In this document: positions 7,514 through 15,603 of the stretch, piece by piece
Position numbering within the stretch: position 1 is the stretch's first letter
How the letters are laid out: every line of letters starts with the position of its first letter
From: Paenibacillus barengoltzii NBRC 101215
GTDB taxonomy: Bacteria > Bacillota > Bacilli > Paenibacillales > Paenibacillaceae
Assembly (NCBI RefSeq): GCF_004000745.1
Contig: NZ_BILV01000007.1
Span: 1-64,000, forward strand
Direction of reading: 5' to 3'
DNA length: 64,000 nt
Position numbers and translations under genes: made by a program
Notes under the pieces: model-generated
The model's database searches: none
Told to the model about the DNA's origin: nothing
What the model saw: only the letters and a program-made list of their open reading frames with translations

Positions 7514-7798
7514 CTATGATGCCTCCTTAACTTCAACTGTTTGCAAAATTAACGTATCCGAGGTAATCGGTACGTACACGTCATTACTGCTGACCACTTG
7601 ATCGGAGCTGTTTTTTAACTCGATCTTGGTGACCACCGACACCGCCGAGGCAGGGACGACATATTGCATCCCTACCGTAGACCCGGTCACGGCTTTGACT
7701 TCAAACGTATCGATCTCGTACGTCTCATTTAGGACAACCTTAGCAATCTTGCTGTCCACCAGCTCGGCGATTTCCGACAAAAGCGTGCTTGCGATCAT
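7514..7798 (-). CDS. Small phage structural protein of the fibre region
   Basis: This 94-aa protein has an N-terminal helix (IASTLLSEIAELVDSKIAKV) and is otherwise beta-rich (FEVKAVTGSTVG, YVVPASAVSVVTKIEL, VYVPITSDTLILQ), which fits a fibre-associated fold. No enzymatic motif is seen. It starts four bases inside the previous gene and ends one base before the fibre ribosome-site region. Small ORFs at this position occur in many PBSX-like phages without a known function. Confidence 0.75.
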   Translation of the reverse strand: MIASTLLSEIAELVDSKIAKVVLNETYEIDTFEVKAVTGSTVGMQYVVPASAVSVVTKIELKNSSDQVVSSNDVYVPITSDTLILQTVEVKEAS

Positions 7799-8379
7799 TT
7801 ATAAACCACCTCCATACCAAGGTCCGCAAACGGCTTCTCGCCAAGTTTCCACGAACCATCCAGCTTGTAATTCCAGCTAACCGACCGCGCCTTAATGCGC
7901 TCTTTGAGTTCGAGTGTGTCCTGCAGTGAGGTCTTTTGCTGGTAGATCATGTTGGCCGGCTTCGTGACTTTGACTGTGCGCTCAACCTCTTTAAAAATCG
8001 CAGCGTTGTCGATATTCGTGGTCACGGTCAGTGTGAAGTTCTGCGGGTCAACCGACACGATCGTCAGGCCGGCGCCAACTAGGAAATCCAAGCGCTGCTG
8101 CAGGTATCTGACGGTAAAAGGCGGCTTGGTCGAGTACCGGTTGATCAACCGTTTCCGCCGAAATTCCAACGTCTCCGTCGTCGGATCGGCCTGGATGCCG
8201 AGCAGCTTTTCACGCCGCCGGATCGCCTGCTCGGATGCCTCAGTCACAAACTGGTCATCAAACAGTGTCTTGATGGCCTGCTCGGCGGATATGACCTCCT
8301 CTGCCCCCGTCTCGGTCAGTTCCACAAAATCGATGACGTCGTGGTAGATGGATGGAAGATATTCCAGCAGCCTATTCAT
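7795..8379 (-). CDS. xkdU: Baseplate protein, YmfQ/DUF2313 (XkdU-like)
   Basis: This 194-aa protein matches the YmfQ/XkdU/Mu gp48 family. It has an N-terminal LLEYLPSIYHDVIDF, a FRRKRLINRYSTKPPFTVRYLQQRL segment and a C-terminal domain with SWNYKLDGSWKLG. The family sits between the wedge (J) protein and the fibre in contractile tails. Its start overlaps the baseplate J stop by eight bases, giving a tightly coupled operon. Confidence 0.88.
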   Translation of the reverse strand: MNRLLEYLPSIYHDVIDFVELTETGAEEVISAEQAIKTLFDDQFVTEASEQAIRRREKLLGIQADPTTETLEFRRKRLINRYSTKPPFTVRYLQQRLDFLVGAGLTIVSVDPQNFTLTVTTNIDNAAIFKEVERTVKVTKPANMIYQQKTSLQDTLELKERIKARSVSWNYKLDGSWKLGEKPFADLGMEVVYK

Positions 8380-9451
8380 TCAGTGTCACCGTCCCCATGA
8401 CCGGAATCTGATCATCTCCGAGAACGACATTGCCCGCGCTACCATTCAGCTGCGTCCCGGTAATATCGACCACGCCGGGCACGGCCAAGATGCGCGACTC
8501 GATCTGTGCGGTGCGCACGATGAGGGCTGATTCATCCGCCCACGCCTGCCTGAGCGACAACAAATAAGCTCGGATCGCATCCTCGACGTCACTCTGCACT
8601 TGGCCGATTGTCGTATCAGCTGATAGCGTCAGCGTAGCCACGACATCGATCGTAACCGGCTGCGCGCCGGTGATGGTGACCTGGTGCCCGATCGGAGCCA
8701 AGCCGATGCCCTGACCGCTGTTAACGAGCGGGTCAATTAAGGTCTGTACCTCATCAACCAGCGTCGGCGACGGAGGGTTAAAGTCAGAGGCAATGATCGT
8801 GCATTTCACCGTGCCGCCGCCGTTCCAGACCGGAAACACCTTTACGCCGCCCACGCCGTTAATCGCGTTGATCTCCTGCTTGTAGTCCGCAACGTTACCG
8901 CCAAAAGCCTGCTCGTTAATGGCCGACGTGTAGCGCTGCCGGAGCGACTCGTCCGTTTCCGCATCCTCCCCGGGCACCAGCACATCGGCCAGTTCCGCCC
9001 GTGCCAGCCCCTCGATATAATCGATCGGCAACAACAGCCCAAAATCCTGATTACCGATGACGCCGACCGTCTCACACTCCAGCAGCCACTGCCCCGCAGC
9101 GATCCGGCTCACAGCCGTATAATTGAGGTCGCCCAAGGAAAACCGGCTGCCGACCGGCACGTCCATAGGCACGTCACCAGACGCGTAAAATAGGCCTTTG
9201 CGCCACGCCTTCGTCGCTGGCTTCCGCTGGACGCCAAACTCGGCCGTCCGGCGCTCCAGGTACTCCCCGGTCGCTGTGTCGGCAAAGGACAAAGCAAGGT
9301 TAATGTCCAGCTCCATGTAAAGCTGCGCCAGCTCGGCAGCTGCTGGCGCCAAGGCGTCGTAAATAATACTCCCGGGCCTCTTGTCAACGCTGTCTGGCAC
9401 CCGGGCCAACATCCGATTAAGGATCACTTCAAAGGTTTGCCCCTCATACAC
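8372..9451 (-). CDS. xkdT: Baseplate J-like protein (XkdT-like)
   Basis: A 359-aa wedge component of the contractile-tail baseplate. Family landmarks are RMLARVPDSVDKRPGSIIYDALAP, the GEYLERRTAEFGVQRKPAT loop, a DESLRQRYTSAI helix, and the GVGGVKVFP and ITGAQPVTIDVVATL strands. Length is normal. It overlaps DUF2634 upstream by eight bases and DUF2313 downstream by eight bases. Confidence 0.93.
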   Translation of the reverse strand: MYEGQTFEVILNRMLARVPDSVDKRPGSIIYDALAPAAAELAQLYMELDINLALSFADTATGEYLERRTAEFGVQRKPATKAWRKGLFYASGDVPMDVPVGSRFSLGDLNYTAVSRIAAGQWLLECETVGVIGNQDFGLLLPIDYIEGLARAELADVLVPGEDAETDESLRQRYTSAINEQAFGGNVADYKQEINAINGVGGVKVFPVWNGGGTVKCTIIASDFNPPSPTLVDEVQTLIDPLVNSGQGIGLAPIGHQVTITGAQPVTIDVVATLTLSADTTIGQVQSDVEDAIRAYLLSLRQAWADESALIVRTAQIESRILAVPGVVDITGTQLNGSAGNVVLGDDQIPVMGTVTLNE

Positions 9452-9839
9452 TCGCGGTTACCTCCTCCTTAAAATCTCCGTAGGTAGACACCACAGTAAA
9501 GGTTACCAAGGCCTCATCTCCGGTGATATTGATCTGCATATCCGCGACCTCAGATATACGGTCGTCCTGCAGCAGGGCTTCCCGGATCCTTCGTTCAATC
9601 TCCGACCGGACATACCCTTGGCTCCTGCCCTGCAGGCTGCTGATCTCGCTGCCATAGTTGGCATCGTAGATCAGGTGAGCAAACCGGTCTGTATGCAGGA
9701 TCTTGTAGACTGCCTGCCGGACCGCTTCCAGCCCATCCACCATACCGGTCGCCTTGCCCACAGCAAAGTCGATGCCATATGTGCGACTGGTTTGCTGCGT
9801 CTCCGCCGCGTCCTGTATAGATCCACCAATCGGTATCAT
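9444..9839 (-). CDS. xkdS: DUF2634 baseplate protein (XkdS-like, gp25 role)
   Basis: This 131-aa protein has the DUF2634 order: a TYGIDF start segment, an EAVRQAVYKILHTDRF helix, the YGSEISSLQG core and an IERRIREALLQDDRI helix. The family takes the place of T4 gp25-type baseplate wedge proteins in PBSX-like phages. It is chained by 4-8 base overlaps to XkdR-like and J-like genes. Confidence 0.9.
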   Translation of the reverse strand: MIPIGGSIQDAAETQQTSRTYGIDFAVGKATGMVDGLEAVRQAVYKILHTDRFAHLIYDANYGSEISSLQGRSQGYVRSEIERRIREALLQDDRISEVADMQINITGDEALVTFTVVSTYGDFKEEVTASV

Positions 9840-10177
9840 CCGCCCACCACCTTATCCAAGACAACGTACTTCTGGCCACCCTGCACCCGGAGCAGCAGCA
9901 CGGTATCGCCAGCCTTGAGCCCTTCCCGGATCACGACTTTCTCCGTCAGAGCCTCCCCGGTGTCCTCGCTGCTTGTGGTATGCTTATGCTTCAGATCGAC
10001 TTCGTAGCGGGTCAACTGCTCCGGGACAATTAAAAAATCCTCGTCGAGAGTAAAACGCTGATCCACGTTTACCTCAAGAGGATTTGTCTTTGTGACCTTG
10101 CCAAACATGACTGCTACCGGATTGCCGGCCTCGATTGCCCCGGCCCCCAGCCGCTTGATAGTATCGCTTAACGCCAT
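9836..10177 (-). CDS. xkdR: DUF2577 protein (XkdR-like)
   Basis: A 113-aa beta-rich protein with the DUF2577 outline: PVAVMFGKVTKTNPLEVNVD, an OB-like strand set, then GLKAGDTVLLLRVQGGQKYVVLDK at the end. It probably belongs to the hub or spike-adjacent part of the baseplate. The start overlaps the stop of the XkdQ-like gene by one base. Confidence 0.88.
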   Translation of the reverse strand: MALSDTIKRLGAGAIEAGNPVAVMFGKVTKTNPLEVNVDQRFTLDEDFLIVPEQLTRYEVDLKHKHTTSSEDTGEALTEKVVIREGLKAGDTVLLLRVQGGQKYVVLDKVVGG

Positions 10178-11130
10178 TAAACCACCTTCAATTCAATTTG
10201 GACTGTGTAGTCATCGCCTGCAAAGTTATGAGAACATTCCTCAATCAAAAACAGTTGGTCGATCGCCAGCTCCCCAATCTCGATCTTCAGATAGCTGCCG
10301 ACCCGGACCGTTGGATCGCCAAGAGCCGTTATTTTTAGACTCTTGGTCTCCCGATTTTTCAGCTTAGAGAGCTGATCCAGGAGCGCTTTGATCTGCGCCT
10401 CGTTTTGGTTATCGTCGACCTGTTGGTAATATTGCAGCCGGCCCCATTTGGCAATGTTGTTGCTGTCCTGAGCAATATACACGTCACGCTTGCCGCTCTT
10501 CTTGTTGTCCCGTACCAGCTTGATACGGTTATACGTGTCACTGTCGATCGATTGTTGATACGTAAAGTCCGTCATCAGGCTACCGTCACCGATCACGAGC
10601 TCCAGCACGCGGTCCTTAACGTTTTGCACGGCCAGCTTGCCGTAGTCGTCGTAAAACACGTAAATACTGCCGGTGTTAATCGTGGTCAGGGCAAAGGCCT
10701 TGTCGATGATGTCGAGCAACTTCTGGCCGTCCTCCACCATGGATGGGATTTTATATTTCGTGTCTACGACATGCCCCCATTTGAGCCCGAAGTCATCCGC
10801 GATTTGCTTGACGATCGCCGCGGCGGTTTTGTTTTTGAATACATAAGTATCGGTTGCAGCTAGATACCGGATCTGATCATAAGCCTTGATGGTCAGCGTA
10901 TCTGCTTCGCTGCGGCCAATCGTAAAGACATAACCATAAAACAAAGGGACATCATCCCACTTGAGCGCGATAATGTCCCCATTGCTGACCATGTAATTGG
11001 CATCTTGCAGGATAGTGAGGTCTACACTGCCGGGCTTGCCGATCCGGGACGTCTTCCACGTCGCTCCGGTGACGATCTCGGATATGTCAAAGACTCCGCC
11101 CTGCTTGTTATCTGTGATGACTTGCAGCAT
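10177..11130 (-). CDS. xkdQ: Baseplate hub protein (XkdQ/YqbQ-like)
   Basis: This 317-aa protein matches the XkdQ/YqbQ family, distant relatives of P2 gpD and T4 gp27 hub proteins. Segments include GKPGSVDLTILQD, NGDIIALKWDDVPLFYGYVF, ADTLTIKAYDQIRYLAATD, a DFGLKWGHVVDT domain and a C-terminal VRVGSYLKIEIGELAI. It lies between the LysM-bearing protein and DUF2577, the usual order in PBSX. Confidence 0.92.
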   Translation of the reverse strand: MLQVITDNKQGGVFDISEIVTGATWKTSRIGKPGSVDLTILQDANYMVSNGDIIALKWDDVPLFYGYVFTIGRSEADTLTIKAYDQIRYLAATDTYVFKNKTAAAIVKQIADDFGLKWGHVVDTKYKIPSMVEDGQKLLDIIDKAFALTTINTGSIYVFYDDYGKLAVQNVKDRVLELVIGDGSLMTDFTYQQSIDSDTYNRIKLVRDNKKSGKRDVYIAQDSNNIAKWGRLQYYQQVDDNQNEAQIKALLDQLSKLKNRETKSLKITALGDPTVRVGSYLKIEIGELAIDQLFLIEECSHNFAGDDYTVQIELKVV

Positions 11131-11140
11131 ATCGCACCCC

Positions 11141-11827
11141 CTATGGCAGTTTGATGACTTTCCCGACCGGCAGCCGCTTCAGCTCGCTGTCCTTGATGCC
11201 GTTCAGCTTCTGGATCTCCTTGTACCTCGCACCGTTACCGAGAAACTTCTGAGCCACTTTCCAGAGGTTATCTCCGGCAACGAGGGTGTACGTCTTAGGT
11301 TGTACCCGCGTATCCGCGCGAGCTGGAGTTTTGGCGCTCAGCAGCTTCGGCATAGCCACGCTAACCGAACCAGATTGCTTAGCGATCTGTACCTTGCGTG
11401 CTGCGTAAAAACGATATTCTTTCAATGCGAGTTGAAAAGCGATATCCCCGACGGCGCCGCCGGACTCCGACCAAATAAAGCGCTCGATAGTGACCGGCAG
11501 GTTAATATTCATAGTTGACCCAGTGAAGACGAGCCGTACAGGTCGCTTTTCCTCGCGCCATTTCTCGATACGATCAACGATATAATGAGACGGTACGAAT
11601 AGAGCTGACTGAGCCACATTGCAGCCGGGGAACCAGTTTGCCGGGAAAATCCCCTCAAAAGCAATCTCGGTCAGCTTGGTCGATTTGATTACGTTGACCT
11701 CCCCAAGCTGCGAGACGTCATAAGTCTTGTTCCCGCTGGACGTTGATACTTCTATTTTTTCCGGCAGGACGGGGAACTCGATAGCCTCGGATTCGTTGTT
11801 AAATGATAGGGTCAATGAGTAGGTCAT
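11141..11827 (-). CDS. xkdP: LysM-domain tail protein (XkdP-like)
   Basis: A 228-aa protein. Residues 1-140 are a conserved beta-rich domain with a FPGCNVAQSALFVPSHYI-type segment. Residues ~178-228 are a LysM module (YTLVAGDNLWKVAQKF, then YKEIQKLNG and LPVGKVIKLP), which binds peptidoglycan GlcNAc. It lies between the tape measure and the hub gene and may anchor or position the tail tip at the wall. The ATG overlaps the tape-measure stop. Confidence 0.93.
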   Translation of the reverse strand: MTYSLTLSFNNESEAIEFPVLPEKIEVSTSSGNKTYDVSQLGEVNVIKSTKLTEIAFEGIFPANWFPGCNVAQSALFVPSHYIVDRIEKWREEKRPVRLVFTGSTMNINLPVTIERFIWSESGGAVGDIAFQLALKEYRFYAARKVQIAKQSGSVSVAMPKLLSAKTPARADTRVQPKTYTLVAGDNLWKVAQKFLGNGARYKEIQKLNGIKDSELKRLPVGKVIKLP

Positions 11828-13902
11828 GCATACACCCCCGCGGCGTTGGCTGCCAGGTCTTCCTCAAGTGTTTGTTCAATTCGAGCCACAACCTCATCAA
11901 TATCAACATCCTTTGATACGGGTCCTGTAGTGACTTGCACAGTTGGCGTGTAGGTCACAAAGTTCTGGATCGATTTCATTTCGGCCAGCTCGCGCATGAG
12001 CTTCAAGTCTTCGCTGGAAATGTCGACCTTATCCTTGATCTTCCCAACTTCACCGACCTTGTCGATGTTTGAAATATTATCAGCAAAATCTGAAAAGCCG
12101 TTACTATTAGTCCCAATGCCCTTAAAGGCGTTACTTAACTTGCTGAGGGCCTTATCCGTTACATTAAATCCGGCCTTATACCCGGTATCGAACGAGTCTT
12201 TTAGATTCTTCTGCTGCATCCGCTCGATGGATACAATGTTCTTGTTGCTAACCGGCTTTTCAAGTGTATCCATGATTTTCTTCATGCCGTCGCTAACGGC
12301 GTGGATGTTATTCTCGTCAAATAAAGCCGCTTTACCGAAATCCGTCCCGAACATATCGTTTACTTTGTCGACTAGCCAGTTAAAACCTTCGAGAGTCTTA
12401 TTGATCGCTTTAAGAATGGTCTTCATAAAGTTTCCGGCAAAGTCCTCAGCTGATCTCGCCATGTTATACATGTAGTTGCCGAAAGTCATTGCAAGATCGT
12501 AAAATAATTTCTTTACCGCATACGTCGGGTCGATAAATACGTTTATCAAGAACTCCGCATAACTGGCGACCAGATTCCAAAGCAAAGCGAATTGGTTGTA
12601 TACCACAGCGTACAATGAATAAAACAACCCTATAACAAAGCCTATGGCCTCTTGTGCTGAAACTCCAAAATGCACGAGTGCTGCTATTAATAGCCCTACA
12701 GCTGCAACTACGAGGAGGATAGGCCAGTTAGCCATCATCCACGCGCCGGCCTGTGCGAGTATCGGGGGAACCATTAACCATAGCTTTGCTACAAGCAATG
12801 GGATCTGTCGTACGCCCAATATAGTCAGATAAGTCAGTAACGCCGCAAAAAGCCCAGAAATAATAGGCCAGTTGTAGCGGACAACCTGCGCAAACCAAGT
12901 CGCGCCGTCAACTACTCCACCAAATAGTCCGACTAAAATCGACAAACCAACACTGAGCCCGTCAATAAATTGGTCAAAAGCTTTGCTATTGATTATTGCA
13001 TATATTTTATCAAAGACTGTACCTAATTTTTTGGCTGCCCCCATACCTGCGTCTCCTAATTTGAACTCGAGAGTCTGAATGATTTTATTCCATTTTGCCG
13101 AGGGTGTGTCCAGCATCTTTTCAAAGGCGGCCTGTGTCATGTTCTGCTGATTCAGCAACTTGTCCATCCCTTTAATGAATCCCTCAACGTCCCCTCGTAA
13201 ACCTGCGGCCCTCGCTTCGCTGTCCTTAAGCATTGACCGAGAAATATTAAACCTTTCTGAGATAGACGTATAGTCTCCGGATAGAAGTTCTTTTAAAGAG
13301 AATACAGCACCCTCAAGCCCTTCCGAAGGGTTAAGCTTAGACAAGCGCATTGCCAGCATATTCAATTCAGTGATCGTTTTTGGATTCATTGTAGCTGACA
13401 TAAACGATTGGGATCCGGCCAATGCAGCATTTACATCTTGTCCGTACTTGAGCGCTTGCTTTGTTACTGCATCAAAAATCGCCTGACCGTGCGGCACGCT
13501 CCCCGTTCTAGCTGCTAGTGTATCGAGTATAGTTTGCCGGTTCATAGCTTCCCCGACCGTTCGCTCATAGAGTGTTTTGCCAGCGGAGAAAGTAAGGTAT
13601 GTTGCCCCTAGAGTCTTAATGGTATTCAGAAGTGATTTCGCACCTTGATTGGATTCTCTGGTGCGTCTATTGAACTGCTCCTGTGCCTTCGTAGCTCTTT
13701 CGATCTCGGCATTAATGCTGGCTTCGGCAGACGCGATCTGCTGTTTGGCCAACTTCAGGCTCTTGTCAATATTTACGTTTTTGTTGGTCGCGCTCTGCAT
13801 CTCGTGCATCGTTGAGATCATAAGATTCATTCCGGAGGTGATATTCTTAAGCGGTTTAGACATCGCATCAAAAATTTTAAGCGTAGAAGCAACCGTGGTC
13901 AT
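11824..13902 (-). CDS. Tail tape measure protein (XkdO-like)
   Basis: A 692-aa protein that should set tail length and pass through the tube. The N-terminus is helical and coiled-coil-like (about 20-120), with a GAKSLLNTIKTLGATYLTF segment. Hydrophobic stretches occur at about 340-440 (VGLSILVGLFGGVVDG, PILLVVAAVGLLIAALVHFG), as usual for tape measures. I chose ATG 13902 with AAGGTGAG upstream; a start at 13938 runs into the upstream terminator. The rather short length suggests a short contractile tail. Confidence 0.9.
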   Translation of the reverse strand: MTTVASTLKIFDAMSKPLKNITSGMNLMISTMHEMQSATNKNVNIDKSLKLAKQQIASAEASINAEIERATKAQEQFNRRTRESNQGAKSLLNTIKTLGATYLTFSAGKTLYERTVGEAMNRQTILDTLAARTGSVPHGQAIFDAVTKQALKYGQDVNAALAGSQSFMSATMNPKTITELNMLAMRLSKLNPSEGLEGAVFSLKELLSGDYTSISERFNISRSMLKDSEARAAGLRGDVEGFIKGMDKLLNQQNMTQAAFEKMLDTPSAKWNKIIQTLEFKLGDAGMGAAKKLGTVFDKIYAIINSKAFDQFIDGLSVGLSILVGLFGGVVDGATWFAQVVRYNWPIISGLFAALLTYLTILGVRQIPLLVAKLWLMVPPILAQAGAWMMANWPILLVVAAVGLLIAALVHFGVSAQEAIGFVIGLFYSLYAVVYNQFALLWNLVASYAEFLINVFIDPTYAVKKLFYDLAMTFGNYMYNMARSAEDFAGNFMKTILKAINKTLEGFNWLVDKVNDMFGTDFGKAALFDENNIHAVSDGMKKIMDTLEKPVSNKNIVSIERMQQKNLKDSFDTGYKAGFNVTDKALSKLSNAFKGIGTNSNGFSDFADNISNIDKVGEVGKIKDKVDISSEDLKLMRELAEMKSIQNFVTYTPTVQVTTGPVSKDVDIDEVVARIEQTLEEDLAANAAGVYA

Positions 13903-13925
13903 AAACTCACCTTCTTTCCGGACAA

Positions 13926-13954
13926 AATAAAAAAGCACCGCTCTAAGGGTGCTT
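13926..13954 (-). terminator. Terminator after the PH-like accessory gene
   Basis: AAGCACC and GGTGCTT form a 7-bp stem with an 8-base loop followed on the minus strand by TTTTTATTTT. It sits four bases after the stop of 13959-14468 and before the tape-measure ribosome site, so it interrupts the late operon unless read through. Confidence 0.8.
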
Positions 13955-13958
13955 AGAT

Positions 13959-14468
13959 TTATAATATAGTTTCTCTCGTGCCGTCCGAAGAAAATAACCT
14001 TTGTACATCAGGACTCTTAGGCACTAGTTTATGGTGTTTTGAAAAAGCCTTATCAAATTTTTCAGTCACGCCAACCATCATCTTGTTCATGCCAAATGTG
14101 ATGTTTTTGACTTCTTTGTCGGAACCCACATAAGACACGATGTAGATTTTACTTTTCTCCACCTTACTCTTTTTTCCTATCCCCGATAGACCGCCTAGAA
14201 ACAACCCTGCGGGGCCGAAAACTAGTCCTCCGACAACACCGCGCCCAATGACGCTTTTATTTTTTTCTACTACTTCCTTTTCGGTGGTTAGCAACGTATC
14301 TATGACGTTTTCAAGAGGGATCTTAAACAGGTTATCCGTAACCATCTTGAATCCTTGGGGCCTAGTCTCGGCAATAAGTAAAAACTGTTCATCGAAGGTG
14401 AGTTCAATATTCGCATCCTGGTTTTTTAACGGCAACCCATCAATTAACTTTACGATTGCTTTAGCCAT
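13959..14468 (-). CDS. PH-like hypothetical protein, accessory gene in the tail operon
   Basis: This 169-aa protein is not a standard tail gene. It is mostly short strands (NIELTFDEQFLLIAET, KIYIVSYVG, VKNITFGMNKMMVGVTEKF), reminiscent of bacterial PH-like or GRAM-type folds. A glycine-rich hydrophobic hairpin (VIGRGVVGGLVFGPAGLFLGG, part only) could insert in a membrane. It has its own terminator, and a TATAAT box about 40 bases upstream (no good -35) suggests independent expression. It interrupts the chaperone-tape measure pair, which is the mark of a moron. Confidence 0.7.
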   Translation of the reverse strand: MAKAIVKLIDGLPLKNQDANIELTFDEQFLLIAETRPQGFKMVTDNLFKIPLENVIDTLLTTEKEVVEKNKSVIGRGVVGGLVFGPAGLFLGGLSGIGKKSKVEKSKIYIVSYVGSDKEVKNITFGMNKMMVGVTEKFDKAFSKHHKLVPKSPDVQRLFSSDGTRETIL

Positions 14469-14526
14469 ATACTCCTCCGAGATTTCATCATTTTCACAAT
14501 TATACTATATGGTTACGGACAATGGG

Positions 14527-14676
14527 TTACTTTCGCTTCAATTTTGCCGCTTCTTTTTTCTCGTTTTCGAGTTTTACTTTAATTGAGCCTATAATAAAAG
14601 CCCGTTCTTCACGAGGAAGCGACAAAAGAGTACCCGGCAAAATGTGAAGCTGATGGAGGGCGTAGTGAGCTATCAC
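14527..14676 (-). CDS. Frameshift extension of the tail assembly chaperone
   Basis: An open frame encodes ALHQLHILPGTLLSLPREER..., rich in Lys and Glu at the end, 49 aa if started at the GTG at 14676. That GTG lacks a well-spaced ribosome site. The frame is open back to the XkdN stop and is reached from XkdN by a -1 slip at 14709-14703. The fused product would be about 195 aa, equivalent to gpGT-type chaperones. Standalone translation cannot be excluded because AAGGAGGG lies 14 bases upstream. Confidence 0.65.
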   Translation of the reverse strand: MIAHYALHQLHILPGTLLSLPREERAFIIGSIKVKLENEKKEAAKLKRK

Positions 14677-14699
14677 GGCCTCACCATCGCCCTCCTTGA

Positions 14700-15113
14700 T
14701 CAGTTTTTTGCTTCTTCGGAAAGTTCATTAATGTCCTTATCAAATCCATTGATTTCTTGGACCTTTTGAATAAGTGTAGCGTACTCTCCCGGTAGCAGCA
14801 TACGTTTGATCAATTGATCGGCTCCTACAACCCCGTAAGATTTTTGGAGTTCAGCATCTTTCAGATCTGGGTATACAACACTAGCAACGGCCAGTTTTGC
14901 GAGGTATTCATCAGTATTAGTCTCGGTCGTCACAACACCTTTGTCTTTCACCTTGCGTTGTGCCGATTTACGGATTGCTTCATTTTCTCCTTCAGTCATG
15001 CTACGCAACTTCCAAGGAATTGGCTTGCCTTTCTCCTTGAAGCGTTCAGATACTACGACCTCCTCTACAATCTCAGCAGGTGCGTTTTGTGCAAAAAAAG
15101 CAGACAAGCTCAT
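14700..15113 (-). CDS. xkdN: Tail assembly chaperone (XkdN-like)
   Basis: A 137-aa protein of the XkdN family, equivalent to lambda gpG. Landmarks are FKEKGKPIPWKLRSMTEGEN, the IRKSAQR helix, TDEYLAKLAVASVVYPDLKD and QLIKRMLLPGEYATL. It is not part of the virion but should coat the tape measure during tail building. Its last codons (GCA AAA AAC TGA) contain a slippery heptamer at 14709-14703. The gene lies between tube and tape measure as expected. Confidence 0.92.
   Translation of the reverse strand: MSLSAFFAQNAPAEIVEEVVVSERFKEKGKPIPWKLRSMTEGENEAIRKSAQRKVKDKGVVTTETNTDEYLAKLAVASVVYPDLKDAELQKSYGVVGADQLIKRMLLPGEYATLIQKVQEINGFDKDINELSEEAKN
14703..14709 (-). other. Probable -1 ribosomal frameshift site (A AAA AAC)
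   Basis: The heptamer A-AAA-AAC in the XkdN frame lies directly before its TGA stop. Slipping back one base lets ribosomes enter the downstream open frame ending at 14527. The position is exactly where tail chaperone genes of long-tailed phages use -1 frameshifting. Confidence 0.65.
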
Positions 15114-15134
15114 ATTCTATCCCCTCCAATTATT

Positions 15135-15602
15135 TTAGCCCAATACAGGCGTTGCAAAGCTATCTGGCATATCGACATCATCAAACGTAAAATCGCAATC
15201 CTCATCCAAAAACTCAGCATCGACATCGAGCTTGGCCATAATCACGCTGTCCAGGTTGACGTTGCGCAAGATGACTGTCTGCCGGCCAAGCGAGCTGTTG
15301 GGGTCCTCATTGACTACAGTCAAGTCAAAATAGGTGTCCTTGCCTGTTTTGATATAATCCAGCATCATTTGCCGGAAAACCGGGGTAGCATAATAGATCG
15401 TCATGCTACCCGTGCCAGTCCATCCAATCGCTTTAGACTGAGTTCCACGCCGACCGAGCGCCTTAAAATCGGACTTATTTTTCTCAGCCCGGGCTTCGAT
15501 CGATTTAGCGTAAAACAGTTCTTCGACCCTGCCATTGATCGTTGCATAAGCGCGGCCCTCTTGGCCTGAAATCGCGTCGCCCGCTTTAAAAAATCCTGCC
15601 AT
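15135..15602 (-). CDS. xkdM: Tail tube protein (XkdM-like)
   Basis: A 155-aa protein that should polymerise into the inner tail tube. XkdM-family segments seen are GRAYATINGRVEELFYAKSI, the GWTGTGSMTIYYATPVFRQM core, and VNEDPNSSLGRQTVILRNV. The C-terminus is acidic (DEDCDFTFDDVDMPDSF). It follows the sheath gene with one base between stop and start. Confidence 0.94.
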   Translation of the reverse strand: MAGFFKAGDAISGQEGRAYATINGRVEELFYAKSIEARAEKNKSDFKALGRRGTQSKAIGWTGTGSMTIYYATPVFRQMMLDYIKTGKDTYFDLTVVNEDPNSSLGRQTVILRNVNLDSVIMAKLDVDAEFLDEDCDFTFDDVDMPDSFATPVLG

Positions 15603-15603
15603 C

